From: Methylobacterium sp. J-026
GTDB taxonomy: Bacteria > Pseudomonadota > Alphaproteobacteria > Rhizobiales > Beijerinckiaceae
NCBI RefSeq assembly: GCF_022829585.1
Contig: NZ_JAKSYC010000125.1
Coordinates: forward strand, 1-60,656
Direction: 5' to 3'
DNA length: 60,656 nucleotides
In this document: piece after piece, positions 44,100-53,415 of the stretch
Numbering within the stretch: the first letter of the stretch is position 1
Layout of the letters: each line of letters starts with the position of its first letter
Translations under genes and position numbers: made by a program
Notes under the pieces: model-generated
Told to the model about the DNA's origin: nothing
The model's input: the letters and a program-made list of their open reading frames with translations, nothing else
Database searches by the model: none

Positions 44100-44860
44100 G
44101 CGTCGAAGGCCTGGGCGAAGCGCGTCAGCGTCGGCTCGTCGGTGAGATCGAGACGCAGGGGCGTCACCGAGATGCGTTTCTCGGCGATGGCCTTGAGATC
44201 CGAGCCGTGGCCCGGCTCGAACCGGGCCTTGGCGAAAGCCAGCCAGAAATACGGGTTGCCGCGCCCGTCGACCCGGGCGTCGATCGACAGCAGCGCCTGA
44301 TTGCGGAACCCCTGCGCCGCCACCGCGACGCCCTGCACGGCGTCGGGCTCGCAATCGGGGAAATTGACGTTGACCAGGATGCCGGGCTCGATCCCGGTCT
44401 CAAGGATCTTGCGCACCACCTTCGGCCCGTGCGTCCGGGCGCAGTCCCATTTGAGGGCGCCGCGCCCGCCCGCCCCGTAGGCCTGGCTCATCGCGATGGA
44501 GCGGATGCCCAGGATCGTCCCCTCCATGGCGGCCGCGATGGTGCCCGAATAGGTCACGTCCTCGGCGACGTTCTGGCCGCGATTGACCCCCGACAGGACG
44601 AGGTCCGGCCCGTGCTCGGCCAGGATGTGGCGCACGCCCAGGATCACGCAGTCGGAGGGCGTGCCCTTGACGGCGAAGCGCTGCTCCGAGACCGGCCGCA
44701 GACGCAGCGGGTCGTTGAGGGAGAGCGAGTGCGACACGCCGGACTGGTCGCTCTCCGGCGCCACCACCCAGACGTCGTCGGACAGCTCCCGGGCGATCTC
44801 CTCCAGGGTGGCGAGCCCCGGCGCGTGGATGCCGTCGTCGTTCGTGACCAGGATGCGCAT
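44096..44860 (-). CDS. surE: 5'/3'-nucleotidase SurE
   Basis: A 254-residue metal-dependent nucleotidase that removes phosphate from nucleoside monophosphates and polyphosphates under stress. The metal ligands D8 and D9 (LVTNDDGIHAPG), S39 (in SDQSGVSHS) and N-containing SGVNRGQNVAEDVTYSGT are intact. It starts at 44860, sharing one base with the serS stop, and overlaps pcm. The order serS-surE-pcm is standard in this group. Confidence 0.97.
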   Translation of the reverse strand: MRILVTNDDGIHAPGLATLEEIARELSDDVWVVAPESDQSGVSHSLSLNDPLRLRPVSEQRFAVKGTPSDCVILGVRHILAEHGPDLVLSGVNRGQNVAEDVTYSGTIAAAMEGTILGIRSIAMSQAYGAGGRGALKWDCARTHGPKVVRKILETGIEPGILVNVNFPDCEPDAVQGVAVAAQGFRNQALLSIDARVDGRGNPYFWLAFAKARFEPGHGSDLKAIAEKRISVTPLRLDLTDEPTLTRFAQAFDA

Positions 44861-46221
44861 CAGCGGGCCCCTTCGATCCGGTTGAGCCCGCCCATGTAGG
44901 GCTGGAGCACCGACGGGATCGTGATGCTCCCGTCCGGGTTCTGGTAGTTCTCCATCACGGCGATGAGCGCGCGGCCGACCGCGACCCCCGAGCCGTTGAG
45001 GGTGTGGACATAGGCGGGCTTGCCGTCCTTGCCCCGGTAGCGGGCGTTCATCCGCCGGGCCTGGAACTCGCCGCAGACCGAGCACGACGAGATCTCCCGA
45101 TGCGTGCGCTGGCCCGGCACCCAGACCTCGATGTCGTAGGTTTTCTGGCTCGCGAAGCCCATGTCGCCGGTGCAGAGGGTCATCACCCGATAGGGCAGAT
45201 CCAGCTTTTTCAGGACCGCCTCCGCGCAGGTGAGCATCCGCTCGTGCTCGTTGGCGGAGTCCTCCGGCGACGTGATCGAGACCAGCTCGACCTTGTTGAA
45301 CTGGTGCTGGCGCAGCATGCCGCGGGTATCCCGCCCCGCCGCCCCGGCCTCGGCCCGGAAGCAGGGGGTGAGCGCGGTGAAGCGCAGGGGGAGTTCGTCC
45401 GCGGAAAGAATCGACTCGCGGACGAGGTTCGTCAGCGGGACCTCGGCGGTGGGGATGAGCCAGAACTTTTCGGCGCTGCCCCGCCCGGCTTCCGCCTCAG
45501 TCTGGTCCCGCTCCGCTGCCCGCCCGTCCTGTTTCGCAGCGTCGAGACCTTTGAAAACGGAGAACTGATCGTCTTCAAACTTCGGCAGCTGTGCCGTGCC
45601 GAACATGGCGGCGTCGCGCACCAGCACCGGCGGCGCGACTTCCAAATACCCGTGCTCCTGCGTGTGCAGGTCGAGCATGAACTGACCGAGCGCCCGCTCC
45701 AGCCGGGCGAGCTGGCCCTTGAGCACCACGAAGCGCGAGCCCGAGAGCTTGGCTGCCGCCTCGAAATCCATCAGCCCGGCGGCCTCGCCGAGCTCGAAAT
45801 GCTCGCGGCCCTCGGTCAGCCGCGCGCGGGTCGAGGCGTGGCTGCGGTAGAGGACGTTGCCGTGCTCGTCGGTCCCATCCGGCACATCGGCCTTGGGCCG
45901 GTTCGGGATCGCGGCGAGTTTTTCGGCCAGCGCCGCGTCCGCCCCGTCCTGCGCCGCCTTCAGTTCCGGCTCGGCGCTTTTCAGCGCGGCGACCTCCGCC
46001 ATCAGGGCGGCGGCGCGGTCCTCGTCCTTCGCCTTCTTGGCGCCGCCGATCTCCTTGGCCAGCGCGTTGCGCCGCTCCTGGTTGGCCTGCGCGGCCGAGA
46101 CCGCCGACTTCCGCGCCTCGTCGAGGGCGATCAGCGCGGCCGAGAGCGGCGCGAGGCCCCGGCGGGCGAGGTCGCGGTCGAAGGCGTCCGGGTTGTCCCG
46201 GATGGCGCGGATGTCGTGCAT
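44860..46221 (-). CDS. serS: Seryl-tRNA synthetase
   Basis: A 453-residue class II synthetase that charges tRNA-Ser. Residues 1-110 form the long antiparallel tRNA-binding coiled coil ([14 protein letters not shown], then Ala/Glu/Lys-rich helices). The catalytic core has motif 2 [20 protein letters not shown] and motif 3 [16 protein letters not shown]. It carries about 20 extra residues, rich in charges, between PKFEDDQF and the conserved [11 protein letters not shown]. Otherwise the length is normal. It starts [10 protein letters not shown] at 46221. Confidence 0.96.
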   Translation of the reverse strand: MHDIRAIRDNPDAFDRDLARRGLAPLSAALIALDEARKSAVSAAQANQERRNALAKEIGGAKKAKDEDRAAALMAEVAALKSAEPELKAAQDGADAALAEKLAAIPNRPKADVPDGTDEHGNVLYRSHASTRARLTEGREHFELGEAAGLMDFEAAAKLSGSRFVVLKGQLARLERALGQFMLDLHTQEHGYLEVAPPVLVRDAAMFGTAQLPKFEDDQFSVFKGLDAAKQDGRAAERDQTEAEAGRGSAEKFWLIPTAEVPLTNLVRESILSADELPLRFTALTPCFRAEAGAAGRDTRGMLRQHQFNKVELVSITSPEDSANEHERMLTCAEAVLKKLDLPYRVMTLCTGDMGFASQKTYDIEVWVPGQRTHREISSCSVCGEFQARRMNARYRGKDGKPAYVHTLNGSGVAVGRALIAVMENYQNPDGSITIPSVLQPYMGGLNRIEGAR

Positions 46222-46305
46222 GGACTCGGCTCGGGTCGTCGGCGCGGCGTCGGCGCGCGGGCCCCGCTTTGCCGCATCGCGTCCGGTGGGACAAGCGCGA
46301 GGGCG

Positions 46306-46671
46306 TCAGGCCTTCGGGGGCGCGATCTTGAGCTGGTCGATCGCCCAGAGCCAGGTGCCGTCCGCCTGCTCCCGGGCGAGCTCCACCGACAGCGCCCCGT
46401 TGGGCAGCAGCGCGAAGGTCATGGCGAGGGGACCGTTGCGCAGGGGCGGCAGCGTCTCCGGCAACGCGAAGTCGGATTTCCGCGCCAGGAGGTCCGCGTA
46501 GAAGCGCCGGATCTCGGCATGGCCGGTGGCCACGACCCGGCCGGCGGCCAGCACCGCGGCGGGCTCGTAGAGGGCGACGAGACCCTCGACATCGCCCGCA
46601 TTGGCCCGGCGGTTGAACAATCCGGCCAGCGCCTCCGGCGCGCGGGCTGGCTCTCGCGTCTCATCCGACAT
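46306..46671 (-). CDS. NTF2-fold protein (SnoaL/DUF4440-like)
   Basis: A 121-residue protein with the NTF2-like pattern: a helix FNRRANAGDVEGLVALY, then AVLAAGRVVATGHAEIRRFY and a C-terminal strand with WAIDQLKIAPPKA. Such small proteins often act as hydrolases, isomerases or binding domains; no catalytic pair is evident. It lies on the same strand as the OsmC gene and serS with moderate gaps. Function unknown. Confidence 0.77.
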   Translation of the reverse strand: MSDETREPARAPEALAGLFNRRANAGDVEGLVALYEPAAVLAAGRVVATGHAEIRRFYADLLARKSDFALPETLPPLRNGPLAMTFALLPNGALSVELAREQADGTWLWAIDQLKIAPPKA

Positions 46672-46749
46672 GGCGTCTCCTCGTCCGGTCGCCGCGACCG
46701 GTTCGTGCTGCGGGAATGCGCCGGGTGGCCGTTCTTTCCGCGGGGCGGG

Positions 46750-47193
46750 TCATTTCAGGCGCGTGCCGTCGCGATCCGTCACCGAGACAGCCACCGGGAT
46801 CCCGGCCTTCACGCTCTCCGAGACGGTGCAGAACCGCTCGAACTGCTCCAGGACCCGGTCGATCCGCGGCATCTCCGCGATCGCAGCACCGAGCCGGATG
46901 CGCACGTCGATCCCGGCGAGGCGGAGACGGCCCTCGGCGTTACGCGCCACCCGGCATTCCGCCTCGGCGGCGACGCCCCGCGCATCCTGCCGGAACTTGC
47001 CCAGGGCGAAGACCAAGCTGGCGCAGAGGCAGTTCGCCACGCCTGAGATCAGCAGCTGCTCGGGGACGGGCCCGGTCCCGCCGCCGATCGGAGCCGCCTC
47101 GTCGGTGAGCAGGTCGGGCAGGGCGGCGCCGAAATCGACGGTGAAGACGTATGCCCCGACCTGGGTGATCCGAATCGTCGGTCCCGCGTCCAT
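46750..47193 (-). CDS. OsmC family protein
   Basis: A 147-residue protein of the OsmC/Ohr fold, which reduces organic hydroperoxides with two cysteines. Candidates are C55 or C57 (GVANCLCASL) and C122 (RFCTVSESVKAGIP), the typical partner on the second helix. VKAGIPV and MPRIDRVL fit the subfamily of YhfA/YncB-like OsmC proteins rather than Ohr. ATG 47193 is preceded by GGGAGGG at five bases. It is divergent from the DUF815 gene. Confidence 0.87.
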   Translation of the reverse strand: MDAGPTIRITQVGAYVFTVDFGAALPDLLTDEAAPIGGGTGPVPEQLLISGVANCLCASLVFALGKFRQDARGVAAEAECRVARNAEGRLRLAGIDVRIRLGAAIAEMPRIDRVLEQFERFCTVSESVKAGIPVAVSVTDRDGTRLK

Positions 47194-47350
47194 CGGTGCC
47201 CTCCCGGGCTCCCGCCCTCGCGCAGGATCCAACGCCCGATCCGGGGCCGCGTTCGGCACCGGGTCGAAGCCATCGTCGGCCGGGTGATTTCCGCAGCCGA
47301 ACGCCGTAGTACGGTCGCGCGACAGAACCGGCAGCGAACCCCCCGATCCG

Positions 47351-48226
47351 ATGACGAGCCCCGCGACCCTCGACACCCTGATGCCGCTCCTGGAGCGCAT
47401 CGCCGCCGCGCTGGAGCGGGCCGCCCCCCCTGCCCCGCCGGCCTTCGACCCCGACGCGGCCGACGCCTTCCTGTGGGGCCCGGAGCGCCGGCTCACCCCG
47501 GTGCCCCAGGTGGCCCGGGTGGAGATGGGGCTGCTCACCGGCATCGACCGGGCGCGCGACACCCTGGTGGAGAACACCGAGCGCTTCGCCCGGGGCCTTC
47601 CGGCCAACAACGCCCTGCTGTGGGGCGCCCGCGGCATGGGCAAGTCCTCCCTGGTCAAGGCGGCGCATGCCGAGATCAACGCCCGCCGCCCCGCGGGCAG
47701 CCGGCCGATGAAGCTCGTGGAGATCCACCGCGAGGACATCGAGGCCCTGCCGGACCTGATGGCCCTGCTCCGGCCGGACCCGCATCGCTGGCTCGTCTAC
47801 TGCGACGACCTCTCCTTCGACGGCGACGACACCTCCTACAAGTCGCTCAAGACCGCGCTCGACGGCGGCATCGAGGGCCGGCCGGCCAACGTCCTGTTCT
47901 ACGCCACGTCCAACCGCCGCCACCTGCTCGCCCGCGACATGGTCGAGAACGAGCGCTCGACCGCGATCAACCCCGGCGAGGCGGTGGAGGAGAAGGTCTC
48001 GCTCTCGGACCGGTTCGGCCTCTGGCTCGGTTTCCACAAATGCAGCCAGGACGAGTATCTGGCGATGATCCGCGCCTATGCCGACCGCTACGGCCTCGAC
48101 CTGCCGCCGGAGCGGCTGCGCGCCGAGGCGCTGGAATGGGCGACCACCCGGGGCTCCCGCTCGGGCCGCACCGCCTTCCAGTTCATCCAGGATCTGGCGG
48201 GGCGGCTGGGCAAAGTGATGGATTGA
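47351..48226 (+). CDS. DUF815 family AAA+-like ATPase
   Basis: A 291-residue P-loop ATPase. Walker A is GARGMGKSS (residues 92-100), preceded by ANNALLW; Walker B is VYCDDLSFD; TSNRRHLL with a downstream arginine fits sensor 1/arginine-finger geometry of AAA+ proteins. The C-terminal RSGRTAFQFIQDLAGRL is a DUF815 end. The family is uncharacterised; its members are common in Proteobacteria. It stands alone on the plus strand. Confidence 0.88.
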   Translation: MTSPATLDTLMPLLERIAAALERAAPPAPPAFDPDAADAFLWGPERRLTPVPQVARVEMGLLTGIDRARDTLVENTERFARGLPANNALLWGARGMGKSSLVKAAHAEINARRPAGSRPMKLVEIHREDIEALPDLMALLRPDPHRWLVYCDDLSFDGDDTSYKSLKTALDGGIEGRPANVLFYATSNRRHLLARDMVENERSTAINPGEAVEEKVSLSDRFGLWLGFHKCSQDEYLAMIRAYADRYGLDLPPERLRAEALEWATTRGSRSGRTAFQFIQDLAGRLGKVMD

Positions 48227-48288
48227 GACGGCCAGCCGGCTCGACGCGCGAAATCCAACGCTCACCCACGTCCTGTTCCAAGCTCACC

Positions 48289-48329
48289 CTCCTTCGAGGT
48301 CTCCGCCGCGCTCCGGTGCCTCGGGATGG
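48289..48329. repeat. Dispersed repeat family 2, half copy
   Basis: CTCCTTCGAGGTCTCCGCCG and the following GCTCCGGTGCCTCGGGATGG resemble the right half of the copy at 40740. The left half is missing. Confidence 0.65.
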
Positions 48330-48393
48330 CGGCGTGGATGGGAAGGACGCGTCCGATGCGCGCTTGATCCGGATCGCGCTCCACCGCCGCGTC

Positions 48394-50631
48394 TCAGAAA
48401 TCGACCGCGGCCGACAACCACACCGTCCGCGGCGCCCCGAGGATGAAAGCGCCGTTCGGGTTGCCGATCCAGAAGTGGTTGTCGGCGACGTTCGTCACGG
48501 TCGCGCGCAGCGTGACCGGCTTGTCCTGCATCAGGGTCGCGTAGCGCAGGCCGAGATCCACCGTCGTCCAATCGGGGATCTTCGAGAAGGCGGCGGCGGT
48601 CAGGGTCGTGCCGACGTAGGACTGGCCGGTGTAGACCACCGTGGCGAGGGCCGTGAGACCGCGCAGGAACGGCGTGTCCCATTCGAGCCCGGTGGTCGCC
48701 TGGAAGCGCGGTGCGCCGGTGGCGGGGTTGCCGTCGTAGAGGCCGCCCCGGGTCCGGCGCCAGCGGGCATCGAGCAGGGTCGCGCCGGCGATGACGCGCA
48801 GGTCCGCGGCGATCTCGCCGAAGACCGTCGCCTCGAAACCGCGGTTGCGCTGGCTGCCGCCGACCCCGAAGGTGTTGGTCAGGGCGTCGATGCTGCCGGC
48901 CGGCTGGGTGATCTGGAAGGCGGCGAGGGTCGCCCCGAAGGTCTTGAAGTCGAGCTTCGCGCCGATCTCGTATTGCCGCGACCGGGCCGGCGCGAAGGTC
49001 TGGGTGCTGTTGATCGCGCTGCCGGGCGCCCGCAGAGCCGTCAGGCCCTGAACGGCGTTGGCGTAGAGCGCGAGCGCCTCGGTCGGCCGCACCACGAGGC
49101 CGAAGGCCGGGGTCGTCGCGGTCTTGTCGTAGGCGGTGCTCAGGAGGCCCGTGGTCGGCGCGTAATTGCCGAGCTCGATCTCCTGCCGCCGCGCCCCGAT
49201 CATGAACTCGACGAGGCCGTCGGCGACCGACATCGTGTCGGCCACGGCGTAGCTCGTCATCCGGTCGTAGCTCGCTCGGCCGCGGGGATAGGTGCCGTTT
49301 GGCTTCGGTTGCCCCGGCCAAGCCAGGCGGACCGGCGCGTAGAGGTTCGACGCGTAGTCCGGATAGGTGATCTGGCCGAGCGTCAGATCCTGGTCGAGGC
49401 GCGTCGTGGTGAACACGGCCTCGTGCCGGATCCAGCCCGTGTCGAACCGCGCCCGGGCCCCCGCCTCCCCCGACAGCGTCGCGGTATCGCCGGTCTGGAA
49501 GACCGAGTTGACCGTGGTGGTGCCGCGGGCATCCAGGAGCGTGAAGGCGGGATTCTCCCGCTTGGCGTAGCTGAAGCGGTTGGCGCCGAGGGCCGCGAAC
49601 AGCGTGATGTCCGAGGTCAGGTCGAATTCCGCCCGCCCGAGCCCGGTGAGGCTGTCGGCCCGGGAGAAGTCGAAGCGCTGGGACATGTTCCGGCGCGGGT
49701 CGGGCGCCCTGGGGATGCGCAGGCCCGGCACCGGGTTACCGCCCCGGGTCTGGCTGTCATAGGCATCGTGCTGATAGATGACGTCGGCGTAGAGCCGGAG
49801 CCGGTCGCCGGTATAGTCGAGGGCCAGCGAGCCGACGCCGTTGCGCTGTCCGGTATGGTCGATCGGCGTCTCGCCGCCGATCCCCGCGCCGTTGATGCGG
49901 ATGCCGATCTCATGTCCCTCGCCGTAGCGCCGCGCCACGTCGAACCCGCCCCCGCCGCGGGTGGTCGACACGTAGTCGACGCCCGCCCGCGTCAGCGGCG
50001 CGTCGCCCGCGCGCTTGGTGACGACGTTCACCGTGCCGGCGACGCTGCCTAAGATCGGCGTGCCGAACAGGAACGCCGCCGGACCCTTGAGCACCTCGAC
50101 GCGCTCGAGGGGGGCTGGGTCGATCCGGTAGTCCGGCACGAGGCCGTACAGCCCGTTCAGGGCGAACTCCCGGTTGTCGACCCGAAAGCCGCGGATGTTC
50201 AGCGCGTCGTAGCGGTTGCCGCTGCCGATCGCGGCGCGGACCGAGGGGTCGGTGCGGGTCAGGAGGTCGCCGACGCTGATCGCCTGCGTGTCGCGGATGG
50301 TCGTCTCGGTGTAGCTCGCCGTGCCGAACGGCGTCTCCATGTAGTCCCGGTTGCCAAACAGGCCGAGCCGGCCGCCGCGGGCCACCTGGCCGCCGGCAAA
50401 GGCGGGCGGCAGATCGCCCGCCCTTGCGGGGCCGCGCGCCTCCACGGACAGCGTATCGAGCCGGACCGAGGCGCCGGCCTCGTCGCCGGGCGCGGTCTCG
50501 GCCCGGGCCGCGGGCGCGATGGCCGCGACGCCCGTCAACAGCATGGCGCACCGCAAAAACCGTTTGTCTCGCTTCCTTGCGAAGTCGTTTATGGATTTCG
50601 GCGCAATTTCGCGCTGCATGTCGTCTCGCAT
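48394..50631 (-). CDS. TonB-dependent siderophore receptor
   Basis: A 745-residue outer-membrane receptor. After a long N-terminus with a signal peptide (about residues 24-44, ending ARA) comes RLDTLSVEA, a TonB-box-like stretch, then the plug with DLLTRTDPSVRAAIGSG, NIRGFRVDNREFALNGLYG, RVEVLKGPAAFLFGTPILGS and VNVVTKRA. The barrel ends in the terminal-Phe strand WLSAAVDF. It imports a ferric siderophore using TonB energy. No ABC partner genes are adjacent. The AT-rich region upstream likely holds an iron-regulated promoter (inferred). ATG 50631 is the longest start. Confidence 0.94.
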   Translation of the reverse strand: MRDDMQREIAPKSINDFARKRDKRFLRCAMLLTGVAAIAPAARAETAPGDEAGASVRLDTLSVEARGPARAGDLPPAFAGGQVARGGRLGLFGNRDYMETPFGTASYTETTIRDTQAISVGDLLTRTDPSVRAAIGSGNRYDALNIRGFRVDNREFALNGLYGLVPDYRIDPAPLERVEVLKGPAAFLFGTPILGSVAGTVNVVTKRAGDAPLTRAGVDYVSTTRGGGGFDVARRYGEGHEIGIRINGAGIGGETPIDHTGQRNGVGSLALDYTGDRLRLYADVIYQHDAYDSQTRGGNPVPGLRIPRAPDPRRNMSQRFDFSRADSLTGLGRAEFDLTSDITLFAALGANRFSYAKRENPAFTLLDARGTTTVNSVFQTGDTATLSGEAGARARFDTGWIRHEAVFTTTRLDQDLTLGQITYPDYASNLYAPVRLAWPGQPKPNGTYPRGRASYDRMTSYAVADTMSVADGLVEFMIGARRQEIELGNYAPTTGLLSTAYDKTATTPAFGLVVRPTEALALYANAVQGLTALRAPGSAINSTQTFAPARSRQYEIGAKLDFKTFGATLAAFQITQPAGSIDALTNTFGVGGSQRNRGFEATVFGEIAADLRVIAGATLLDARWRRTRGGLYDGNPATGAPRFQATTGLEWDTPFLRGLTALATVVYTGQSYVGTTLTAAAFSKIPDWTTVDLGLRYATLMQDKPVTLRATVTNVADNHFWIGNPNGAFILGAPRTVWLSAAVDF

Positions 50632-51126
50632 TTCAATGCAAAATTTCGATCAAGGATTTTTTTGATGCTGTGACCGTGATCTTATCGGCCGGTATCAGCC
50701 CATATCCGGTCCGGCAAGATAAAAAACCTAGATTTTATTCAATCAAAAATTGAAAGACGGGGAGATATAAAACAAGAGTTTGATCAAAATCGAATTTTAA
50801 AACTGATTAATAATGTAAAAAACAACGAGATCGCAGCGATACCAATCGTCGAATTGTCTTGGCGCATCGATCCGAAAAAGCAGCAAGCGGGATCAGACGC
50901 TCGATCGTGGTGACGCCTCGGGATGTCTCGAAGGCCGGCAGCTGCCCCTCGGGGCGACGCATTGTGAGATGGGGGATCATGGTCCCAACCCCGGAGGCCG
51001 GCGGATGGGCCGGCCCGACGCATCGGATGCCGCTTGGCGGTGGCGGGGACGACACGAAGCGGCCTCGGCGCACCGGGGAGGGCCGGATCCGGTCGGGCGA
51101 TGGATCGCCCGAGCCCAGCCGGCGGA
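50632..51126. other. Intergenic AT-rich region upstream of the TonB receptor
   Basis: About 495 bp without a supported gene. 50640-50870 is strikingly AT-rich for this genome with several A and T runs (GATAAAAAACC, TTTTAAAACTGATTAATAAT). It probably contains the promoter of the receptor and possibly an iron-regulator site; I cannot name an operator. The rest is GC-rich without coding signals. Confidence 0.5.
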
Positions 51127-51612
51127 TCAGCGCCCGCTCGATCCGAACCCGTCCGATCCGCGCCCCGAGCCGGGGCCGGGGTCGCCCGCCAGCACGGTGA
51201 GGACCGGCCGGGCGATCCGCGTGAACACGAGCTGGGCGATCCGCTCGCCCGGCTCGATCCGGACCGGGTCCGCCGGGTCCCGGTTCCAGGCGGAGATCAG
51301 GAGCGGCCCCTCGTAATCCGCGTCGATGACGCCGGTGCCGTTGCCCAGGACCAGCCCCTCGCGGTGGCCGCGCCCGGAGCGCGGAAACACCAGCCCGCAC
51401 CAGGCCGGATCGCGGATCAGCACGCAGAACCCCGCCGGGATCAGCACCGGCCGGCTCCGGGGCTCCAGGACCAGGGGCGCGTCCAGGCAGGCATGCAGGT
51501 CGAGACCCGCCGCGGCGGCGGATCCCCAGCATGGAAAGCCCCAGCCCGGCAGCCGCGGGTCGAGGAGGCGCAGGCCGATTTCGGGCAGGTTGACGTGGGG
51601 CAGGTCGCTCAC
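51127..51612 (-). CDS. dut: Deoxyuridine triphosphatase (dUTPase)
   Basis: A 161-residue dUTPase. Motif 1 SAAAAGLDLHA, motif 2/3 PRSGRGHREGLVLGNGTG with the following VIDADYEGPLLISAWN, and the C-terminal motif 5 RGSDGFGSSGR, which closes over the nucleotide, are all present. It hydrolyses dUTP to dUMP, keeping uracil out of DNA. It starts at 51612 in an ATGA overlap with the CitE-like gene, which is unusual since dut more often neighbours coaBC. Confidence 0.93.
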   Translation of the reverse strand: MSDLPHVNLPEIGLRLLDPRLPGWGFPCWGSAAAAGLDLHACLDAPLVLEPRSRPVLIPAGFCVLIRDPAWCGLVFPRSGRGHREGLVLGNGTGVIDADYEGPLLISAWNRDPADPVRIEPGERIAQLVFTRIARPVLTVLAGDPGPGSGRGSDGFGSSGR

Positions 51613-52490
51613 ACGCCGAGCCGCGCGATCGCGTCAGCGAGGGCCAGTGTCCGCCGGGCCGCCTCGACATGGAGGCGCTCGATCATCCTGCCATCCACCG
51701 CGACGACACCGCGGGTGCGGTTCTCCGGCGCTTCGAAGACATCCATCAGGCGGCGCGCCTGCGCGATCGCGTCGGCACCCGGCCCGAAGGCGGTGTTGGC
51801 CGGGCCGATCTGATTCGGATGGATCAGCATCTTGCCGTCGAAGCCGAGGTCCCGCCCCTGGGCACACTCGGTTTCGAAGCCGGCCGCATCGTGGAGGTCG
51901 GTGAAGACGCCGTCGATCGCCTCGATCTCGTAGGCCCGGGCGGCGGCGAGCACGGTCATCAGCCAGGGGACGAGGGCCGCACGCCCCGGCGGCGGGATCC
52001 GGGCCGCCTTCAGCAGATCGTTCGGGCCGATCACCAGGGCCGCGAGCCGCCCGTCGACGTCCCGGGCCGCGCCGGCGATCTCGGCGGCGTTCACCACCGC
52101 CATCGGCGTCTCGATCATCGCCCAGACCCGGGTCGCCTGCGGCGCCCCGAGCCGGCGCAGGCGCGAGCCCACGGCGATCAGCGTGTCCGAACTGCGCACC
52201 TTCGGCACCAGGATCGCGTCCGGGGCGGCCGACGCGAGGGCCACGAGATCGGCCTCGCCGTCGTCGGTCTCGGGCGGGTTGATCCGGACCACGACCTCGC
52301 GCCGTCCGAAGCCCCGGGCGGCCAAAGCGGCGGCGACCTGCACGCGGGCCGCCGCCTTGACGTCCGGTGCGGTCCCGTCCTCCAGGTCGATCAGGATCAC
52401 GTCGGCGGGGAGCGTCCGCGCCTTTTCCAGCGCCCGGGCGTTGGAGCCGGGCATCGCCAGGACGCTGCGGCGGGGACGGATCTCGCTCAT
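51609..52490 (-). CDS. CoA-ester lyase of the CitE family (HpcH/HpaI fold)
   Basis: A 293-residue TIM-barrel lyase. RSVLAMPGSNARALEKA, VILIDLEDGTAPDVK and VWAMIETPMAVVNAAEI are the CitE blocks; the glutamate in IETPMA and the aspartate of GPNDLLK coordinate Mg2+. KMLIHPNQIGPAN completes the family pattern. Relatives cleave citryl-CoA, malyl-CoA or beta-methylmalyl-CoA. In a methylotroph a malyl-CoA-type activity is plausible but not shown; no serine-cycle genes are beside it. ATG 52490 is used; a GTG lies one codon upstream. Confidence 0.87.
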   Translation of the reverse strand: MSEIRPRRSVLAMPGSNARALEKARTLPADVILIDLEDGTAPDVKAAARVQVAAALAARGFGRREVVVRINPPETDDGEADLVALASAAPDAILVPKVRSSDTLIAVGSRLRRLGAPQATRVWAMIETPMAVVNAAEIAGAARDVDGRLAALVIGPNDLLKAARIPPPGRAALVPWLMTVLAAARAYEIEAIDGVFTDLHDAAGFETECAQGRDLGFDGKMLIHPNQIGPANTAFGPGADAIAQARRLMDVFEAPENRTRGVVAVDGRMIERLHVEAARRTLALADAIARLGV

Positions 52491-52597
52491 CACGCTATTC
52501 CCGGATCGGCGGCGACGCGCACGCGCTGCGGATAGCCGTCCGCGCCGACCCGGACAAGGACGCAGCGCGGGCGGGGTTCCACGGGGAGAGGATCGCG

Positions 52598-53353
52598 ATG
52601 GCGCGGTGGGTGGCGGGGCTGGACGGCTGCCGGGGGGCCTGGGCGGGGGCGCTGATCGATCTCGACGACCCCGCCCGGCACCGCTGCGCCCTGTTCCCGG
52701 ACGTGGCCGCCCTCCTCGATGGGCCGGAACGCCCCCTCGTGATCGGGATCGACGTCCCGATCGGCCTCCCCGACCGGATCCTCGGCGGCGGCCGCTCCGC
52801 CGATCGGGCCGCGCGCGCCCGTCTGGGACCGGGGCGCGCCTCGGTCTTCCCGATGCCGTCCCGGGCGGCCGTCTACGCGCCCGATTACGAGGCCGCCAAG
52901 GCCGCCGCGCGGGCCTCGAGCGATCCGCCCTTCGCGCCCTCGATCCAGGGCTACAACATCTTCCGCTACGTCCGCGCGGTCGACGGGCTCCTGCGGGCCC
53001 GGCCGGAGCTGCGCGACCGCGTCCACGAGGTCCACCCGGAGGTGGCCTTCCACGCCCTCAACGGCGGTCGGCCGCTCGGCCTGCCCAAGAAGGGGCCCCG
53101 CGCCCGGGACGGGCTCGACCTGCGGCGGAAGCTCCTCGCCGCCGCGGGCCTGCCCGGCGCCCTGATCGGCCTCCGGACCCGGGGCGTCCCGGAGGACGAT
53201 CACCTCGACGCCCTGGCGGCCCTGGTCGTGGCCCGCGACATCCTCACGGGCCGCGCCGTGCCGCTCCCGGAGGCGCCGGAGCGCGACGCGTATGGCCTGC
53301 CGGTGGTGATCTGGGCGCCGGCCGAGCGGCGCGATGGGCCCGAGACGCCGTAG
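52598..53353 (+). CDS. DUF429 domain protein
   Basis: A 251-residue protein of the RNase-H-like DUF429 family. WVAGLDGCRGAWAGAL, VIGIDVPIGLPD and the C-terminal DDHLDALAALVVAR give the acidic triad typical of the fold (D in GLDGC, D in GIDVPIG, D in DDHLDAL). A nuclease activity is possible but unproven. ATG 52598 has GGGGAGAGG upstream. The next gene is a NUDIX hydrolase after 62 bp on the same strand. Confidence 0.85.
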   Translation: MARWVAGLDGCRGAWAGALIDLDDPARHRCALFPDVAALLDGPERPLVIGIDVPIGLPDRILGGGRSADRAARARLGPGRASVFPMPSRAAVYAPDYEAAKAAARASSDPPFAPSIQGYNIFRYVRAVDGLLRARPELRDRVHEVHPEVAFHALNGGRPLGLPKKGPRARDGLDLRRKLLAAAGLPGALIGLRTRGVPEDDHLDALAALVVARDILTGRAVPLPEAPERDAYGLPVVIWAPAERRDGPETP

Positions 53354-53415
53354 GGCCGGCCTTTCGCGCGCGACGCGAGTGTCCATCCGCGCCCTGGCGC
53401 GCTAGCTGTCTCCCC

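Noticed and set aside
47284..50052. A 922-residue plus-strand frame across the DUF815 gene and the TonB receptor
   Set aside because: It covers two strong genes in other frames and is Arg/Gly/Asp-rich shadow text.
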